Positions 25,608 through 34,103 of a DNA stretch of 64,000 bases are shown here, piece after piece. This DNA comes from Streptomyces aureocirculatus (GTDB lineage Bacteria > Actinomycetota > Actinomycetes > Streptomycetales > Streptomycetaceae). The notes beneath the pieces were generated by a model, which made no database searches, was not told where the DNA came from, and worked only from the letters and a program-made list of their open reading frames with translations. Where the stretch lies: NCBI RefSeq assembly GCF_000720475.1, contig NZ_JOAP01000026.1, forward strand, positions 44,144 through 108,143. Reading direction: 5' to 3'. Numbering within the stretch: the first letter of the stretch is position 1; each line of letters begins with the position of its first letter. Both the position numbers and the translations under genes were made by a program.

Positions 25608-27901
25608 GAGGCCATCCCCTCCCGGCAGTCGGGGCGGTCGGGCGGCAGGGCGGCTTCGCGACGTTCGCCGGGCGACACGGCCGGGGCGTCCGGGAGTTCC
25701 GGGACTTCCGGGACTTCCAGGACTTCCGGGACTTCCGGGGTGTCCGGGGTGTCCGACCCGCGGTCCTCGCCGTCCGCCGGCTCCGCGACGGCGCTCACCC
25801 GTTCCACGACAGCGGTCACCCGCACCTCCTCCACCGCCCCCGTGCCCCCGTCCACGGACAACCGGGTGCCTTCGGGGAAGCGGTCGAGGGCATCGGGTAC
25901 GCCCACAACCGTGGGTACTTGGTACTCGCGGGCGAGCACGGCCAGATGGGAGAGCACGCTGCCGGTCTCGGCGACCAGGCCGGTGAGGCCGGGCAACCGC
26001 GGCGCGAGGGCGGGGTCGAGGGTGCGGACGACCAGGACCGCGTACCGGGGCCGGCCGCCCGCGCCGTGCCAGGCGGTGCCCGAGCCGAAGCCGCCACCCG
26101 CGCCCTGCCCGGTGCCCGTCGTGCCGCGCCGGTCCGGCTCGGGGACCGGGCGGCCCGCGGCGAGGCGGAACGCGGCGGGCAGTGCGGGGCGCTGTGGCCG
26201 GGGCAGCCGTTCGGGCAGGTCGGCGGGCAGGGGCGCGCCGTCGCTCGCCGCCGTCAGCTCGTGCCAGCGCAGGCGGGCGACGCGGGCCGGATCGTCGACG
26301 AGCCCGGCCGCCGTGAGCCGGGCCGCGATCTCGTGGACCATGCCCGCCTGCATCTCCTGCACCCAGCGGACCCGCAGCCGCAGCCCCTCGCGGGCCGGGA
26401 GCGCCCCCGTGCCGCGCGGCACCCCGGCCCAGGCCGTGCGGCACGGGGGCAGCGGTGCGCGCGGGCCGAGCGTCGGTGGCAGCAGGGAGAGGAGTACCGG
26501 GTGCCGGGCGATCAGGTGCGCGTCGTCCGGCGTGCCGGCGCGCGTCTCGCACAGCACGGCAAGGGCCTCACCGACGGCGGTGGCCCCGGAGTCCTGGGGC
26601 AGCAGGGCCCCTGCCAGTGACTCCTGTGCGTGCAGGGCGCCGAGGACCGTACGCCCCCAGGAGAGTGCGGCGAACAGCCTGCCGCTCAGCATCTCCTCGG
26701 GGCGCGGCAGTTCGCCCAGGTACCGGTCCACGTCGGCCATCAGGTCGACGGCGAGCAGGGGCAGGGCCGAACGCAGTCTGCCGGTGCGCCAGGCGGCCGC
26801 GGCGCGACGCCCGCCCGGGGCCGGGTTGAGGGCGGCGAGCAGGGCGCGGGCCCGCCGTGGCGGCGGTGCGGCGCCGAGGAGCCGCAGGTCGGCGGCCGCG
26901 CGCCCGTCGACGGTCGTGACGACGGGCAGCCGCCGCAGGGCGGCGCGCGAGGCCGAGCCCGTGATGTCGAGGGCGACCGTCAGACCGTACGCCATGGGGG
27001 CGAGCCACAAGTCCTCCTCCAGCGGCTGCAGGACGCCGGGGAAGGTCTCGGCGACCGGGCCCGGGCCGAGCAGGCGGGCGCGGCGGGGCGGTGCGACGGG
27101 CATGGCGGTGATGGGGCGGGTCTGGAACAGCCACAGTCGGTCGTCGGCGTCGAAGCCGAACTCGATGTCCTGCGGGCCGCCGAACTCCCGCTCCGCCAGG
27201 CGCGCGAGGCGCGCGAGGCCCCGTAACCGCCGGTGGTCGAGGAGGCGGGCGGTGCGCGGCTCGGCGGGTTCGGTGTGCAGGAGGCGGGCCTGCCGCGTGA
27301 GCTGGTAGCGGACGCCCTGGACGCTGCCGTCGACGAGTTGGTCGGGGCCGCCGGGGACGGCGCTGACGAGGAGCCGGTCGCGGCGTCCCGCGAGCGGGTC
27401 CGCGCCGAACACCACCCCGCCCGCGGTGGCGTGCACCATGGGCTGCACGAGGACGGCCATGTCCCCGGGCACGGCCGGGGTGTCCGCGTCCGGCTGCTTC
27501 GGTGGGCCCGGCACCTGCCGTACGGTGGCGCGGCGCGCGGAGTGCAACACCCGCTGCACGGCGTCGGTGAACGCGTTCCAGCCGCGCACGTCGAGCACCG
27601 TCTCGAAGAGACCCGCGAGCGACGACTCCGCGCCGTCCTCGTGCACGGAGGAGGACCGCACGACGACCGGCCGTGCGCCCTGGCCGCTCAGCTCGCTCCA
27701 GGCGTGCCGCAGCGCGTCCTCTCCGCGGGGTGCTCCGGTTGCCGTCTCGGCGGCCACGACGACGAAACCGGGCAGGACGGGCAGCCCCGCGACCGCTGCC
27801 CGTGCCAGGTGGGCGGCCTTCGCGCCGGCGATCCGTACGTCCCTGGCCTGCCGGGTTTCCAGGGCGACCACCGCGAGCCGGTCCGCGTCGACGTCGGCCA
27901 T
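25604..27901 (-). CDS. PEP-synthase/rifampin-phosphotransferase-like dikinase
   Basis: A 765-residue protein with the three-part layout of rifampin phosphotransferase and PEP synthase. The N-terminal ATP-grasp domain (PPDK_N) has KAAHLARAAVAGLPVLPGF, VVRSSSVHEDG and the terminal LWLFQTRPIT. A helical middle region of about 330 residues follows, then a swivelling His domain with GSVLSHLAVLAREYQVPTVV, in which His652 is the expected phospho-carrier. A C-terminal Pro/Glu/Val tail carries short repeats. Rph enzymes use ATP to phosphorylate rifamycins; the middle region sets the substrate and is unlike PEP synthase. The substrate here is unknown, and the coupled membrane gene argues for a membrane-linked target. 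GGAGGAGG precedes ATG 27901. Confidence 0.8.
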   Translation of the reverse strand: MADVDADRLAVVALETRQARDVRIAGAKAAHLARAAVAGLPVLPGFVVVAAETATGAPRGEDALRHAWSELSGQGARPVVVRSSSVHEDGAESSLAGLFETVLDVRGWNAFTDAVQRVLHSARRATVRQVPGPPKQPDADTPAVPGDMAVLVQPMVHATAGGVVFGADPLAGRRDRLLVSAVPGGPDQLVDGSVQGVRYQLTRQARLLHTEPAEPRTARLLDHRRLRGLARLARLAEREFGGPQDIEFGFDADDRLWLFQTRPITAMPVAPPRRARLLGPGPVAETFPGVLQPLEEDLWLAPMAYGLTVALDITGSASRAALRRLPVVTTVDGRAAADLRLLGAAPPPRRARALLAALNPAPGGRRAAAAWRTGRLRSALPLLAVDLMADVDRYLGELPRPEEMLSGRLFAALSWGRTVLGALHAQESLAGALLPQDSGATAVGEALAVLCETRAGTPDDAHLIARHPVLLSLLPPTLGPRAPLPPCRTAWAGVPRGTGALPAREGLRLRVRWVQEMQAGMVHEIAARLTAAGLVDDPARVARLRWHELTAASDGAPLPADLPERLPRPQRPALPAAFRLAAGRPVPEPDRRGTTGTGQGAGGGFGSGTAWHGAGGRPRYAVLVVRTLDPALAPRLPGLTGLVAETGSVLSHLAVLAREYQVPTVVGVPDALDRFPEGTRLSVDGGTGAVEEVRVTAVVERVSAVAEPADGEDRGSDTPDTPEVPEVLEVPEVPELPDAPAVSPGERREAALPPDRPDCREGMAS
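25698..25757 (-). repeat. 9-bp minisatellite in the C-terminal tail
   Basis: About six near-identical GGACTTCCG or GGGTGTCCG units encode repeated EVP/EVL triplets near the C-terminus of the PEP-utilising enzyme. The period is a multiple of three, so the frame is kept. Confidence 0.65.
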
Positions 27902-27989
27902 GGCAACCTCCTCCGCGAGGGCTTGCGGCCGGGACCTGAGAACCGTCCAGCCCTTAGCACTGACGCCCGACGTCACGGCGAAGTTGACT

Positions 27990-28001
27990 GCACGAACGTG
28001 C
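27990..28001. promoter_or_regulatory. 12-bp palindrome upstream of the dikinase operon
   Basis: GCACGAACGTGC is a perfect palindrome about 90 bases upstream of the dikinase start, in an AT-richer stretch. It may be an operator. No adjacent regulator gene is present. Confidence 0.3.
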
Positions 28002-28055
28002 GAATTGAGCCGGAATCAGGAGGGTCGGCCGCGAAGTCCCCCGCCGCCGCACGGC

Positions 28056-28094
28056 ACGACGGCCCGGTGACCGAGGGGGTCACCGGGCCGTCGT
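28056..28094. terminator. Very strong hairpin after the MMPL gene
   Basis: Seventeen-base perfect arms (28056-28072 and 28078-28094, core GGCCCGGTGACC) enclose the loop GAGGG. It starts 37 bases past the MMPL stop on the minus strand, so it should end that transcript and insulate the dikinase operon downstream. Confidence 0.8.
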
Positions 28095-28131
28095 CATGGC
28101 TGCGGATCAGCGGGGGCCGTCCGCCGCGGGG

Positions 28132-30360
28132 TCAGCGCGTGCGCTGCAGTTCCCGCTCCGGGTCGGAGTACGGCGCCGCTCCGCCGTTCACGTCACCGAG
28201 CTGCTTGTGCAGCTTCTCGCCCTCCACGTCCACGTTGGGAAGCAGCGCGTTGAGCCAGCGCGGCAGCCACCAGGCGGACTTGCCGAGGAGCGCGAGCACC
28301 GCGGGCACGATCGCCATGCGGACGACGAAGGCGTCGAAGAGGACGGCGGCCGCGAGACCGAAGCCCATCATCTTGATCATGTCGTCGTCCTCCATGATGA
28401 AGCCGGAGAAGACGCTGATCATGATGACCGCGGCGGCGGCGACCACGCGTCCGCCGTGGGTGAAGCCGGTGACGATGGCCTCGCCCGGGCGCTCGCCGTG
28501 GACGTACGCCTCACGCATACGCGTCACGAGGAACACCTCGTAGTCCATGGCGAGACCGAAGACCACACCGATCATGAAGATCGGCATCATGCTCATGATC
28601 GGGCCGGGCTGGTCGACGCCGAACAGATCGGCGAGGTGGCCCTGCTGGAAGACCGCCACCACTGCGCCGAGCGCCGCGAGCACCGACAGCAGGAAGCCGA
28701 GGGCCGCCTTCAGCGGGACGAGGATGGAGCGGAACACCAGCATCAGGAGCAGGAAGGCCAGGCCGACGACGAGAGCCAGGTACGGGACGAGGGCGTCGTC
28801 GAGCGTCTGCGAGAAGTCGATGGTCATGGCCGTCTGGCCGGTGATCAGGACCTCGGATCCGGTCTTGCTCTCGACATCGCCGAGACCCGAGCGGATCTTC
28901 TTGACCAGCTTCTCCGTCTCGGCGGCGCTCGGTCCCGTCGACGGCACGGCCGTCATGATCGCCGCGTTGTCGGCCTTGTTCGGGGCGGCCGGGGCGACAT
29001 TGACGATGCCGTCGAAGTCCTTGAGCGTCTTGGAGACGTCCTTCGCGGCGGCGGCCGCGCCCTTGTCCTTGTCGACGACGATCGTCAGCGGACCGTTGAA
29101 GCCCTTGCCGAAGGAGTCCGACAGCATGTCGTACGCCTTGCGCTGCGTGGTGTCCACCGCGTACGTGCCCTCGTCGGGCAGGCCGAGCTCCAGCTTGGCG
29201 GCCGGGGCGGCCATGACGCCGAGGCCGACGACGGCGAAGACCAGGACGATCAGCGGACGGCGAAGGACGAAGCGGGCCCAGCGGGTGCCGAGCTTGGGCT
29301 TGGCGTGGGGGTCGTGGAAGGGGACGCCGACGGGCTTCTTGCGGTCCTTGCGGCGCAGCGTCCTGCGGGGCGCGAAGCCGAGCAGGGCGGGGATGAGGGT
29401 CAGCGCGATGAAGACGGCGATCACGACCGTGCCGGCCGCGGCGAGACCCATCTTGGTGAGGATCGGGATGTTCACGACGGCGAGGCCGGAGAGGGCGACG
29501 ACGACGGTGAGTCCGGCGAAGACCACGGCGGAGCCCGCGGTACCGACGGCGCGGCCCGCCGCGTCCTCCGGTGTGCGTCCGTCCGCTCGTTCGGCGCGGT
29601 AGCGCGAGACGATGAACAGCGCGTAGTCGATGCCGACCGCGAGGCCGATCATCATGGCGAGCGTCGAGGTGGTGCTGGACAGCTCCAGGGTGCTGCCGAG
29701 CGCGGTGATGCTGGAGATGCCGATGCCGACGCCGATGAGCGCGGTCAGGATCGGCATGCCCGCGGCGATCAGCGAGGCGAAGGTGATGATCAGGACCACC
29801 GCGGAGACCGCGATGCCGATCATCTCGGCGCTGCCGCCCATCTGCTGCTCGGTGGGAACGGCGTCACCACCGGCCTCGACGGTGAGACCCTGCTTGCGGG
29901 TGTCATCGAGGGTCTCGGTGAGCGCGTCCTTGTTCTTGTCGCTCAGCTCGGTGCCGGTGACCTTGTAGGACACGGTCGCGTAGGCGGTGGTGCCGTCCTT
30001 GCTGACCGTGCCCGCCTTGAACGGGTCGTCGACCTTGGAGACCTTCTCGGCCTTGCCGAGGCGGTCGACCAGCTTCTCGACCTTCGCCTTGTTCTTGGCG
30101 GAGCTGATCTTCTGGCCCTCGGGGGCACGGACCACCACGCGGGCGGTGGCGCCGTCGGCACTGGTCTCGGGGAACCGCTCGTCGAGCAGGTCGAAGGCCT
30201 TCTGGGACTCCGTGCCGGGCATGGAGAAGGTGTCGGCGGGCGGCTTGGGAGCCGTTGACGCGGCAACGCCCGCGCCGATGAAGAGGGCCACCCATATGAG
30301 CGCCATCCACCAGCGCCGTCTGAAGGCGAGACGGCCCAGTTTGTAGAGGAACGTAGCCAC
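28132..30360 (-). CDS. MMPL/RND family exporter
   Basis: A 742-residue RND-type transporter of the MmpL family with a duplicated structure. TM1 (WWMALIWVALFIGAG) is followed by a large extracytoplasmic domain, TM2-6, a cytoplasmic loop, then TM7, a second porter domain and TM8-12. The proton-relay regions GLAVGIDYALFIVSRYR (TM4) and GVVFGLAMDYEVFLVTRMRE (TM10) carry the D-Y pairs seen in MmpL proteins. Members export lipids, siderophores or drugs. GTG 30360 with GGGAG upstream is the likely start. The long intergenic region on its 5' side contains several dyads, but no adjacent repressor gene is seen. Confidence 0.92.
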   Translation of the reverse strand: MATFLYKLGRLAFRRRWWMALIWVALFIGAGVAASTAPKPPADTFSMPGTESQKAFDLLDERFPETSADGATARVVVRAPEGQKISSAKNKAKVEKLVDRLGKAEKVSKVDDPFKAGTVSKDGTTAYATVSYKVTGTELSDKNKDALTETLDDTRKQGLTVEAGGDAVPTEQQMGGSAEMIGIAVSAVVLIITFASLIAAGMPILTALIGVGIGISSITALGSTLELSSTTSTLAMMIGLAVGIDYALFIVSRYRAERADGRTPEDAAGRAVGTAGSAVVFAGLTVVVALSGLAVVNIPILTKMGLAAAGTVVIAVFIALTLIPALLGFAPRRTLRRKDRKKPVGVPFHDPHAKPKLGTRWARFVLRRPLIVLVFAVVGLGVMAAPAAKLELGLPDEGTYAVDTTQRKAYDMLSDSFGKGFNGPLTIVVDKDKGAAAAAKDVSKTLKDFDGIVNVAPAAPNKADNAAIMTAVPSTGPSAAETEKLVKKIRSGLGDVESKTGSEVLITGQTAMTIDFSQTLDDALVPYLALVVGLAFLLLMLVFRSILVPLKAALGFLLSVLAALGAVVAVFQQGHLADLFGVDQPGPIMSMMPIFMIGVVFGLAMDYEVFLVTRMREAYVHGERPGEAIVTGFTHGGRVVAAAAVIMISVFSGFIMEDDDMIKMMGFGLAAAVLFDAFVVRMAIVPAVLALLGKSAWWLPRWLNALLPNVDVEGEKLHKQLGDVNGGAAPYSDPERELQRTR

Positions 30361-31002
30361 GGCGAAGGAGACTCCCGTCGGGATGGGGCAGGACTGTTTG
30401 AAAACGCGTGAAACGTGAAAGCGGTATACGGGATACGGACGCCCTGCCGGAGTCCCCGTGTGCGGGGCGCCGGTACAGGTCGTCAGGATCCTCTCCATCG
30501 TGACGGCAGCTTCTGGCGTGTAAGTCAGACTGCGGGCCGGACTATCGGCCCACGACCGGTGTAGTCCCACGGGGGCGGACTCATCCTCGGGTAGGAGACG
30601 CGAGGAATGGGTGTAGATCTCATGTACCAGCGGCCCATGACGGATGTGACCTCCGTCTCGCGGGATCAACTTCCCCGCAAAACGCCCCAACTCTGGACAG
30701 ACACCGCGATTCCGACCGCCGAACCGGGATGATGCGGACACCTTCCGCGCCCCGTACCTCCGCCCCGGTCCCCCGCGGAGGAGGATGAGACAACCCGTAG
30801 GGGCTCGCCCGCGCACGGCAAGTCTGCGGTGACGCGCCGTCGTCGTCGAGTCACGGAAATCGGCGGTGGCCGAAAGCAGCCATCCCAACTGAAGTCGGCG
30901 ATGGCCGGAAGGAGCTGTCTCAGGAGAGGGCGTGTGGCCGCGCGTCGAGGTTGCTACCGTGCTGCTGTCGGACCGGGGGGAAGCAGTCATGGGGGAACAT
31001 CT
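30361..31002. other. 642-bp non-coding divergent promoter region (MMPL/RDD)
   Basis: No frame with convincing coding character is present. Repeated CGTGAAA motifs (around 30395-30420) and GTATAC/GATACGG lie close to the MMPL start. Perfect dyads are GGGCCG-N6-CGGCCC (30534-30551) and GACGGA-N7-TCCGTC (30639-30657). A 26-bp near-palindrome at 30829-30854 reads as MTRRRRRVT on both strands. Promoters for both flanking genes are expected here; I cannot place them with confidence. Confidence 0.5.
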
Positions 31003-31635
31003 GTGCCGAAGTTACGCCGAGCCGGCGCCTGGCTCATCGACTTCGGGTTGGTGGTCGTGGCGGGCTGGCTCCTCGCCGTCCTGACCTTCAACCGCATCGC
31101 GGCGCTCATCACGGACGTACCTGAGCTGGTGACGAAGGGCAGTTGGCACTTCGTCACCTCCAGAGGCGACGCCCAGGGCGCGGCCGACGAGCTCGTCGAC
31201 TCGCTGTGGCAGGACGCCGTCGGCTATGTCCAGCAGGGCTTCCTCGCCCTGGTGGTCCTCACCTTCCTGTACCAGTGGCTCACGCTGCACTTCGCGGGCC
31301 GGACCCTGGGCAAGGCCCTGATGGGGCTGCGCGTCACGCCCCGGTCGGGGCCGCGCGCCGCGCTGCGGGCGGCCGTCACCACGACCGCCGACGTCGGCGT
31401 CTACGCGCTGGCGTGCTGCATGCTGGTGCAGGGCTGGGTCTTCCTGTCCGTCGTGTGCTGGCTCGCGGCGGTCGCCCTGTTCGCCTTCAACGCCCTTCCG
31501 GTGCTGTCCACTTCCGCCCGTTCTCTCGCGGACCGGACGGCGGGCACGTCGGTGGCCGCCTCGGTCCTCGCCGGGTTGCCGACGGCGCCACCGGAGCCCG
31601 CGCTTCCGCCCCGGCCCGACCTCACGAGCTGGTGA
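31003..31635 (+). CDS. RDD family membrane protein
   Basis: A 210-residue protein with the RDD pattern: RAGAWLIDFGLVVVAGWLLA at the start (Arg and Asp in the first helix), a second helix with FLYQWLTLHFAGRTLGKALMGLRV (the G-TLGK-LMGLRV signature), further hydrophobic segments and a Pro-rich C-terminal tail. RDD proteins are of poorly known function, some proposed as ion transporters. GTG 31003 has GGGGGA seven bases upstream. Confidence 0.85.
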   Translation: MPKLRRAGAWLIDFGLVVVAGWLLAVLTFNRIAALITDVPELVTKGSWHFVTSRGDAQGAADELVDSLWQDAVGYVQQGFLALVVLTFLYQWLTLHFAGRTLGKALMGLRVTPRSGPRAALRAAVTTTADVGVYALACCMLVQGWVFLSVVCWLAAVALFAFNALPVLSTSARSLADRTAGTSVAASVLAGLPTAPPEPALPPRPDLTSW

Positions 31636-31702
31636 TCCGTCCGGCCGCCGACCGGCGGCGGGCCGGGCGGACCCCGGCACGCCGCCGGACCCGGCGGGCC
31701 GC

Positions 31703-32626
31703 TCAGGCTCCCGCGCTCCCCCGCATGACCTCGATCACGCTCGCGTAGCTGTCCCCACCGTGTCCCGCGGCCTTCGTCCGCTCCATGGTGGCCTTCAGGA
31801 GCTCCGGAAGCGCGTTGTCGACGCCCCGGTCGGCCGCCGCGTGGATGAGGTGGTCGATGGTGGCGATCTGCACGTCGACGGTCGCGTCGTCGCCGGGGTA
31901 GTGGCCCTCGTCCACCTGCCCCGCGTACCGCGTGAGGAAGTCGCGCACCGCGCCGCCGAGCCAGCGGTTCGCGATGGCCGTGAAGTCGGTGGCCGCCACC
32001 TTGTCGGCGCCCACGAGCGCGGTGCCGTGCAGCCAGCCGGTGAACGTGGACCACATCAGGCCGAGCAGCGCCGCGTCGTACAGCGAGGCCGCGCCCGGGT
32101 CCGCGCCGAGGTGGAGCGGGTCGCCCAGCACCTCCAAGGCTTCCCCGTACGTCTGGAAGGCCTGCTCCGAGCCGCTGTACAGGAACATCATGTCCGGGTT
32201 GCCGACCCCGGGCGGCGTCGTCATGACGGCGGCGTCGAGATAGGCGACGGAGTGGGCGTCCGCCCAGTCCTTGAACTCCCGTGCCTGCTCCGGCGATCCG
32301 GAGGTGGCGTTCACCAGGGTGCGCCCCGCGAGGTGCCCGGCGACCGGGTCGAGGACGGTATGCAGCGCGTCGTGGTCGAGCACGCAGGCGATCACCAACT
32401 CGGCCGCGGTCACGGCCTCTTCCGGCGTCGCGGCCGGCTTCGCGCCGCGCTCGGCGAGCGCCTTCGCCTTCTCGGGCGAGCGGTTCCACACCGTGGTCGG
32501 GTGGCCGCGTTCCAGGAAGGCGGCGGCCAGGGCCGTGCCCATGTTGCCGAGTCCGATGACGGTCACGGGCACACGTCGTCCGGCGTTCACTGCGTCGATC
32601 TCGTTGCTTGCGCTCACGGCGTTCAC
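31703..32626 (-). CDS. NAD(P)-binding oxidoreductase of the imine reductase / 6PGDH-like type
   Basis: A 307-residue Rossmann enzyme of the beta-hydroxyacid dehydrogenase/imine reductase superfamily. The cofactor motif is VTVIGLGNMGTALAAAFL, then TTVWNRSPEKAKAL where the Asn-Arg-Ser favours NADP. The inter-domain helix has GLMWSTFTGWLHGTALVG and the C-terminal domain mediates the dimer. Instead of the usual Lys-containing active site, the region resembles imine reductases. The substrate is unknown. The start is GTG 32626 with AAGGA; GTG 32617 is an alternative. It is divergent from a GlxA-type AraC regulator, its probable controller. A 16-bp direct repeat GACGCAGTGAACGCCG occurs twice at the 5' end of the gene. 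Confidence 0.82.
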   Translation of the reverse strand: MNAVSASNEIDAVNAGRRVPVTVIGLGNMGTALAAAFLERGHPTTVWNRSPEKAKALAERGAKPAATPEEAVTAAELVIACVLDHDALHTVLDPVAGHLAGRTLVNATSGSPEQAREFKDWADAHSVAYLDAAVMTTPPGVGNPDMMFLYSGSEQAFQTYGEALEVLGDPLHLGADPGAASLYDAALLGLMWSTFTGWLHGTALVGADKVAATDFTAIANRWLGGAVRDFLTRYAGQVDEGHYPGDDATVDVQIATIDHLIHAAADRGVDNALPELLKATMERTKAAGHGGDSYASVIEVMRGSAGA

Positions 32627-32743
32627 TGCGTCCTTGCTCCTCGGTGGGCCTGCGACGACGACTGATCGCGTCGATCGCGTGAGGACCACCTTGGCAACGT
32701 GCCGACGGCCCGGACAGTGACACTGGCGACGGCGGCCACCAAA

Positions 32744-32773
32744 TTCCTGCCATGCTCGCGGGCACCGTATTCT
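32744..32773 (+). promoter_or_regulatory. Leaderless promoter of the GlxA-type regulator
   Basis: TTCCTG (32744-32749), an 18-nt spacer and TATTCT (32768-32773) are followed after exactly six bases by ATG 32780. No Shine-Dalgarno is present. Confidence 0.45.
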
Positions 32774-32779
32774 CGCCGC

Positions 32780-33847
32780 ATGAGCGCTGGTTCCGTCGCG
32801 GTGGTCGTGACCGAGGAGATCGGGGTCCCCTCCTGGGACCTGTACGAACTGAGCATTCCGTGCACGGTGTTCGGCAAGCCGCAGCCCGATCTGGCGGACC
32901 CCTGGTACGAGTTGCGGCTGTGCGGCACCGGATCGACGGGAGCGGGCGGTACGGGCGGCACTGACGGCACTGACGAGCCGTTCGGCCTCTCGGTGCGCAC
33001 CCCGTACGGCCTCGGTGACCTGGCGGGCGCGGACACCGTCATCGTGCCCTCGGTGCCCGACGCCTGCGTCGAGGAGGGCGCGCCGCTGCCGCCAGGCCTT
33101 GTCGAGGCGCTGCGGGAGGCCCACGCGGCGGGCGCGCGCATGGTGTCCCTGTGTAACGGCGCGTTCGCGCTCGCCGCGGCGGGGCTGCTCGACGGGCGCC
33201 GGGCCACCGCGCACTGGCAGCACACCGCCCAGCTCGCCGCCCGCCACCCGCTCGTACGGGTCGACGACTCGGTCCTGTACGTGGACGACGGCGACGTGCT
33301 GACCAGCGCGGGCCTGACGGCGGGCCTCGACCTGTGCCTGCACCTCGTCCGCCGTGACCTCGGCGCGCACGTCGCCAACCAGCTCGCCCGCCGCATGGTG
33401 GTGCCCGCGCACCGGCCGGGCGGACAGGCCCAGTTCATCGACCTGTCGGAGCCCGCCACGGACGACGCGGGCCTCAGCCCCGTCCTGGAGTGGGCGCGCG
33501 AGCGCCTCGACCAGCCCCTGACGGTGGCCGATCTGGCACGCCGTGCGGTGCTGAGCCCGCGCACCTTCCACCGCCGAGTCCAGGCCGCCACCGGCACGAC
33601 CCCGCTCCAGTGGCTCCTCAACCAGCGCCTGGCCCGCGCCCAGAGCCTCCTGGAGTCCACGGACCTGCCGGTCGAGAAGGTCGGCGAACTGAGCGGCCTC
33701 GGTACGGCGAACAACCTCCGGCACCACTTCCTCAAGCAGGTCGGCGTGTCCCCGAGCGACTACCGCAAGGCCTTCCCGCGGTCAGCTCCGCCCCGGCCCG
33801 GCGCCCCGACCGTACTGCCGGGCCCGTCGTCGGCACAGCCCGTCTGA
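32780..33847 (+). CDS. GlxA family AraC-type regulator with DJ-1/PfpI domain
   Basis: A 355-residue regulator. Residues 1-190 form a DJ-1/PfpI-like sensor domain (VVVTEEIGVPSWDLYELS; SLCNGAFALAAAGLLDGRRATAHW). Residues 235-330 form the AraC double HTH (RLDQPLTVADLARRAVLSPR; FHRRVQAATGTTPLQWL; VEKVGELSGLGTANNLRHHF). A short Gly/Thr-rich insert (GTGSTGAGGTGGTDGT) lies in the sensor domain. It is divergent from the imine reductase-like gene and probably controls it. Confidence 0.9.
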   Translation: MSAGSVAVVVTEEIGVPSWDLYELSIPCTVFGKPQPDLADPWYELRLCGTGSTGAGGTGGTDGTDEPFGLSVRTPYGLGDLAGADTVIVPSVPDACVEEGAPLPPGLVEALREAHAAGARMVSLCNGAFALAAAGLLDGRRATAHWQHTAQLAARHPLVRVDDSVLYVDDGDVLTSAGLTAGLDLCLHLVRRDLGAHVANQLARRMVVPAHRPGGQAQFIDLSEPATDDAGLSPVLEWARERLDQPLTVADLARRAVLSPRTFHRRVQAATGTTPLQWLLNQRLARAQSLLESTDLPVEKVGELSGLGTANNLRHHFLKQVGVSPSDYRKAFPRSAPPRPGAPTVLPGPSSAQPV

Positions 33848-33880
33848 TCCCCGGCCGCGATAGACCCGCCCGCGAAAACA

Positions 33881-33907
33881 CGCGGGGAAACCCGCGGGGA
33901 AACCCGC
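33881..33907. terminator. Tandem overlapping hairpins after the GlxA-type regulator
   Basis: CGCGGG-GAAA-CCCGCG (33881-33896) and GCGGG-GAAA-CCCGC (33894-33907) overlap. The two cannot form at once, but either would be a stable GNRA-capped stem about 35 bases past the regulator stop codon. Confidence 0.6.
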
Positions 33908-34103
33908 TCCTGCGGCCCCCGCAATGCCCCCGTGACGGCGTCCGGCGGGGGCCCGCGCGGCCGGAGAGCAGGGGGTCGAGCGCCTTCCCGCCGACGGCTC
34001 CCGGCACCCCGCACACGCCCGCCTGCACCCGCGCCGCACCCCGTCTGGCCTGGGGTTTTGCCGGTCACGACGCTAACGTCGGCCTCTCAGGAAAGGGGTT
34101 TTG

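Noticed and set aside
25604..27901. PEP synthase (ppsA)
   Set aside because: The domain order agrees, but the middle region and His-domain motif differ and there is no C-terminal PEP-binding barrel, so a Rph-like dikinase is more likely.
28096..30258. 720-codon plus-strand frame opposite the MMPL gene
   Set aside because: Antisense shadow; low-complexity His/Gly/Asp-rich translation.
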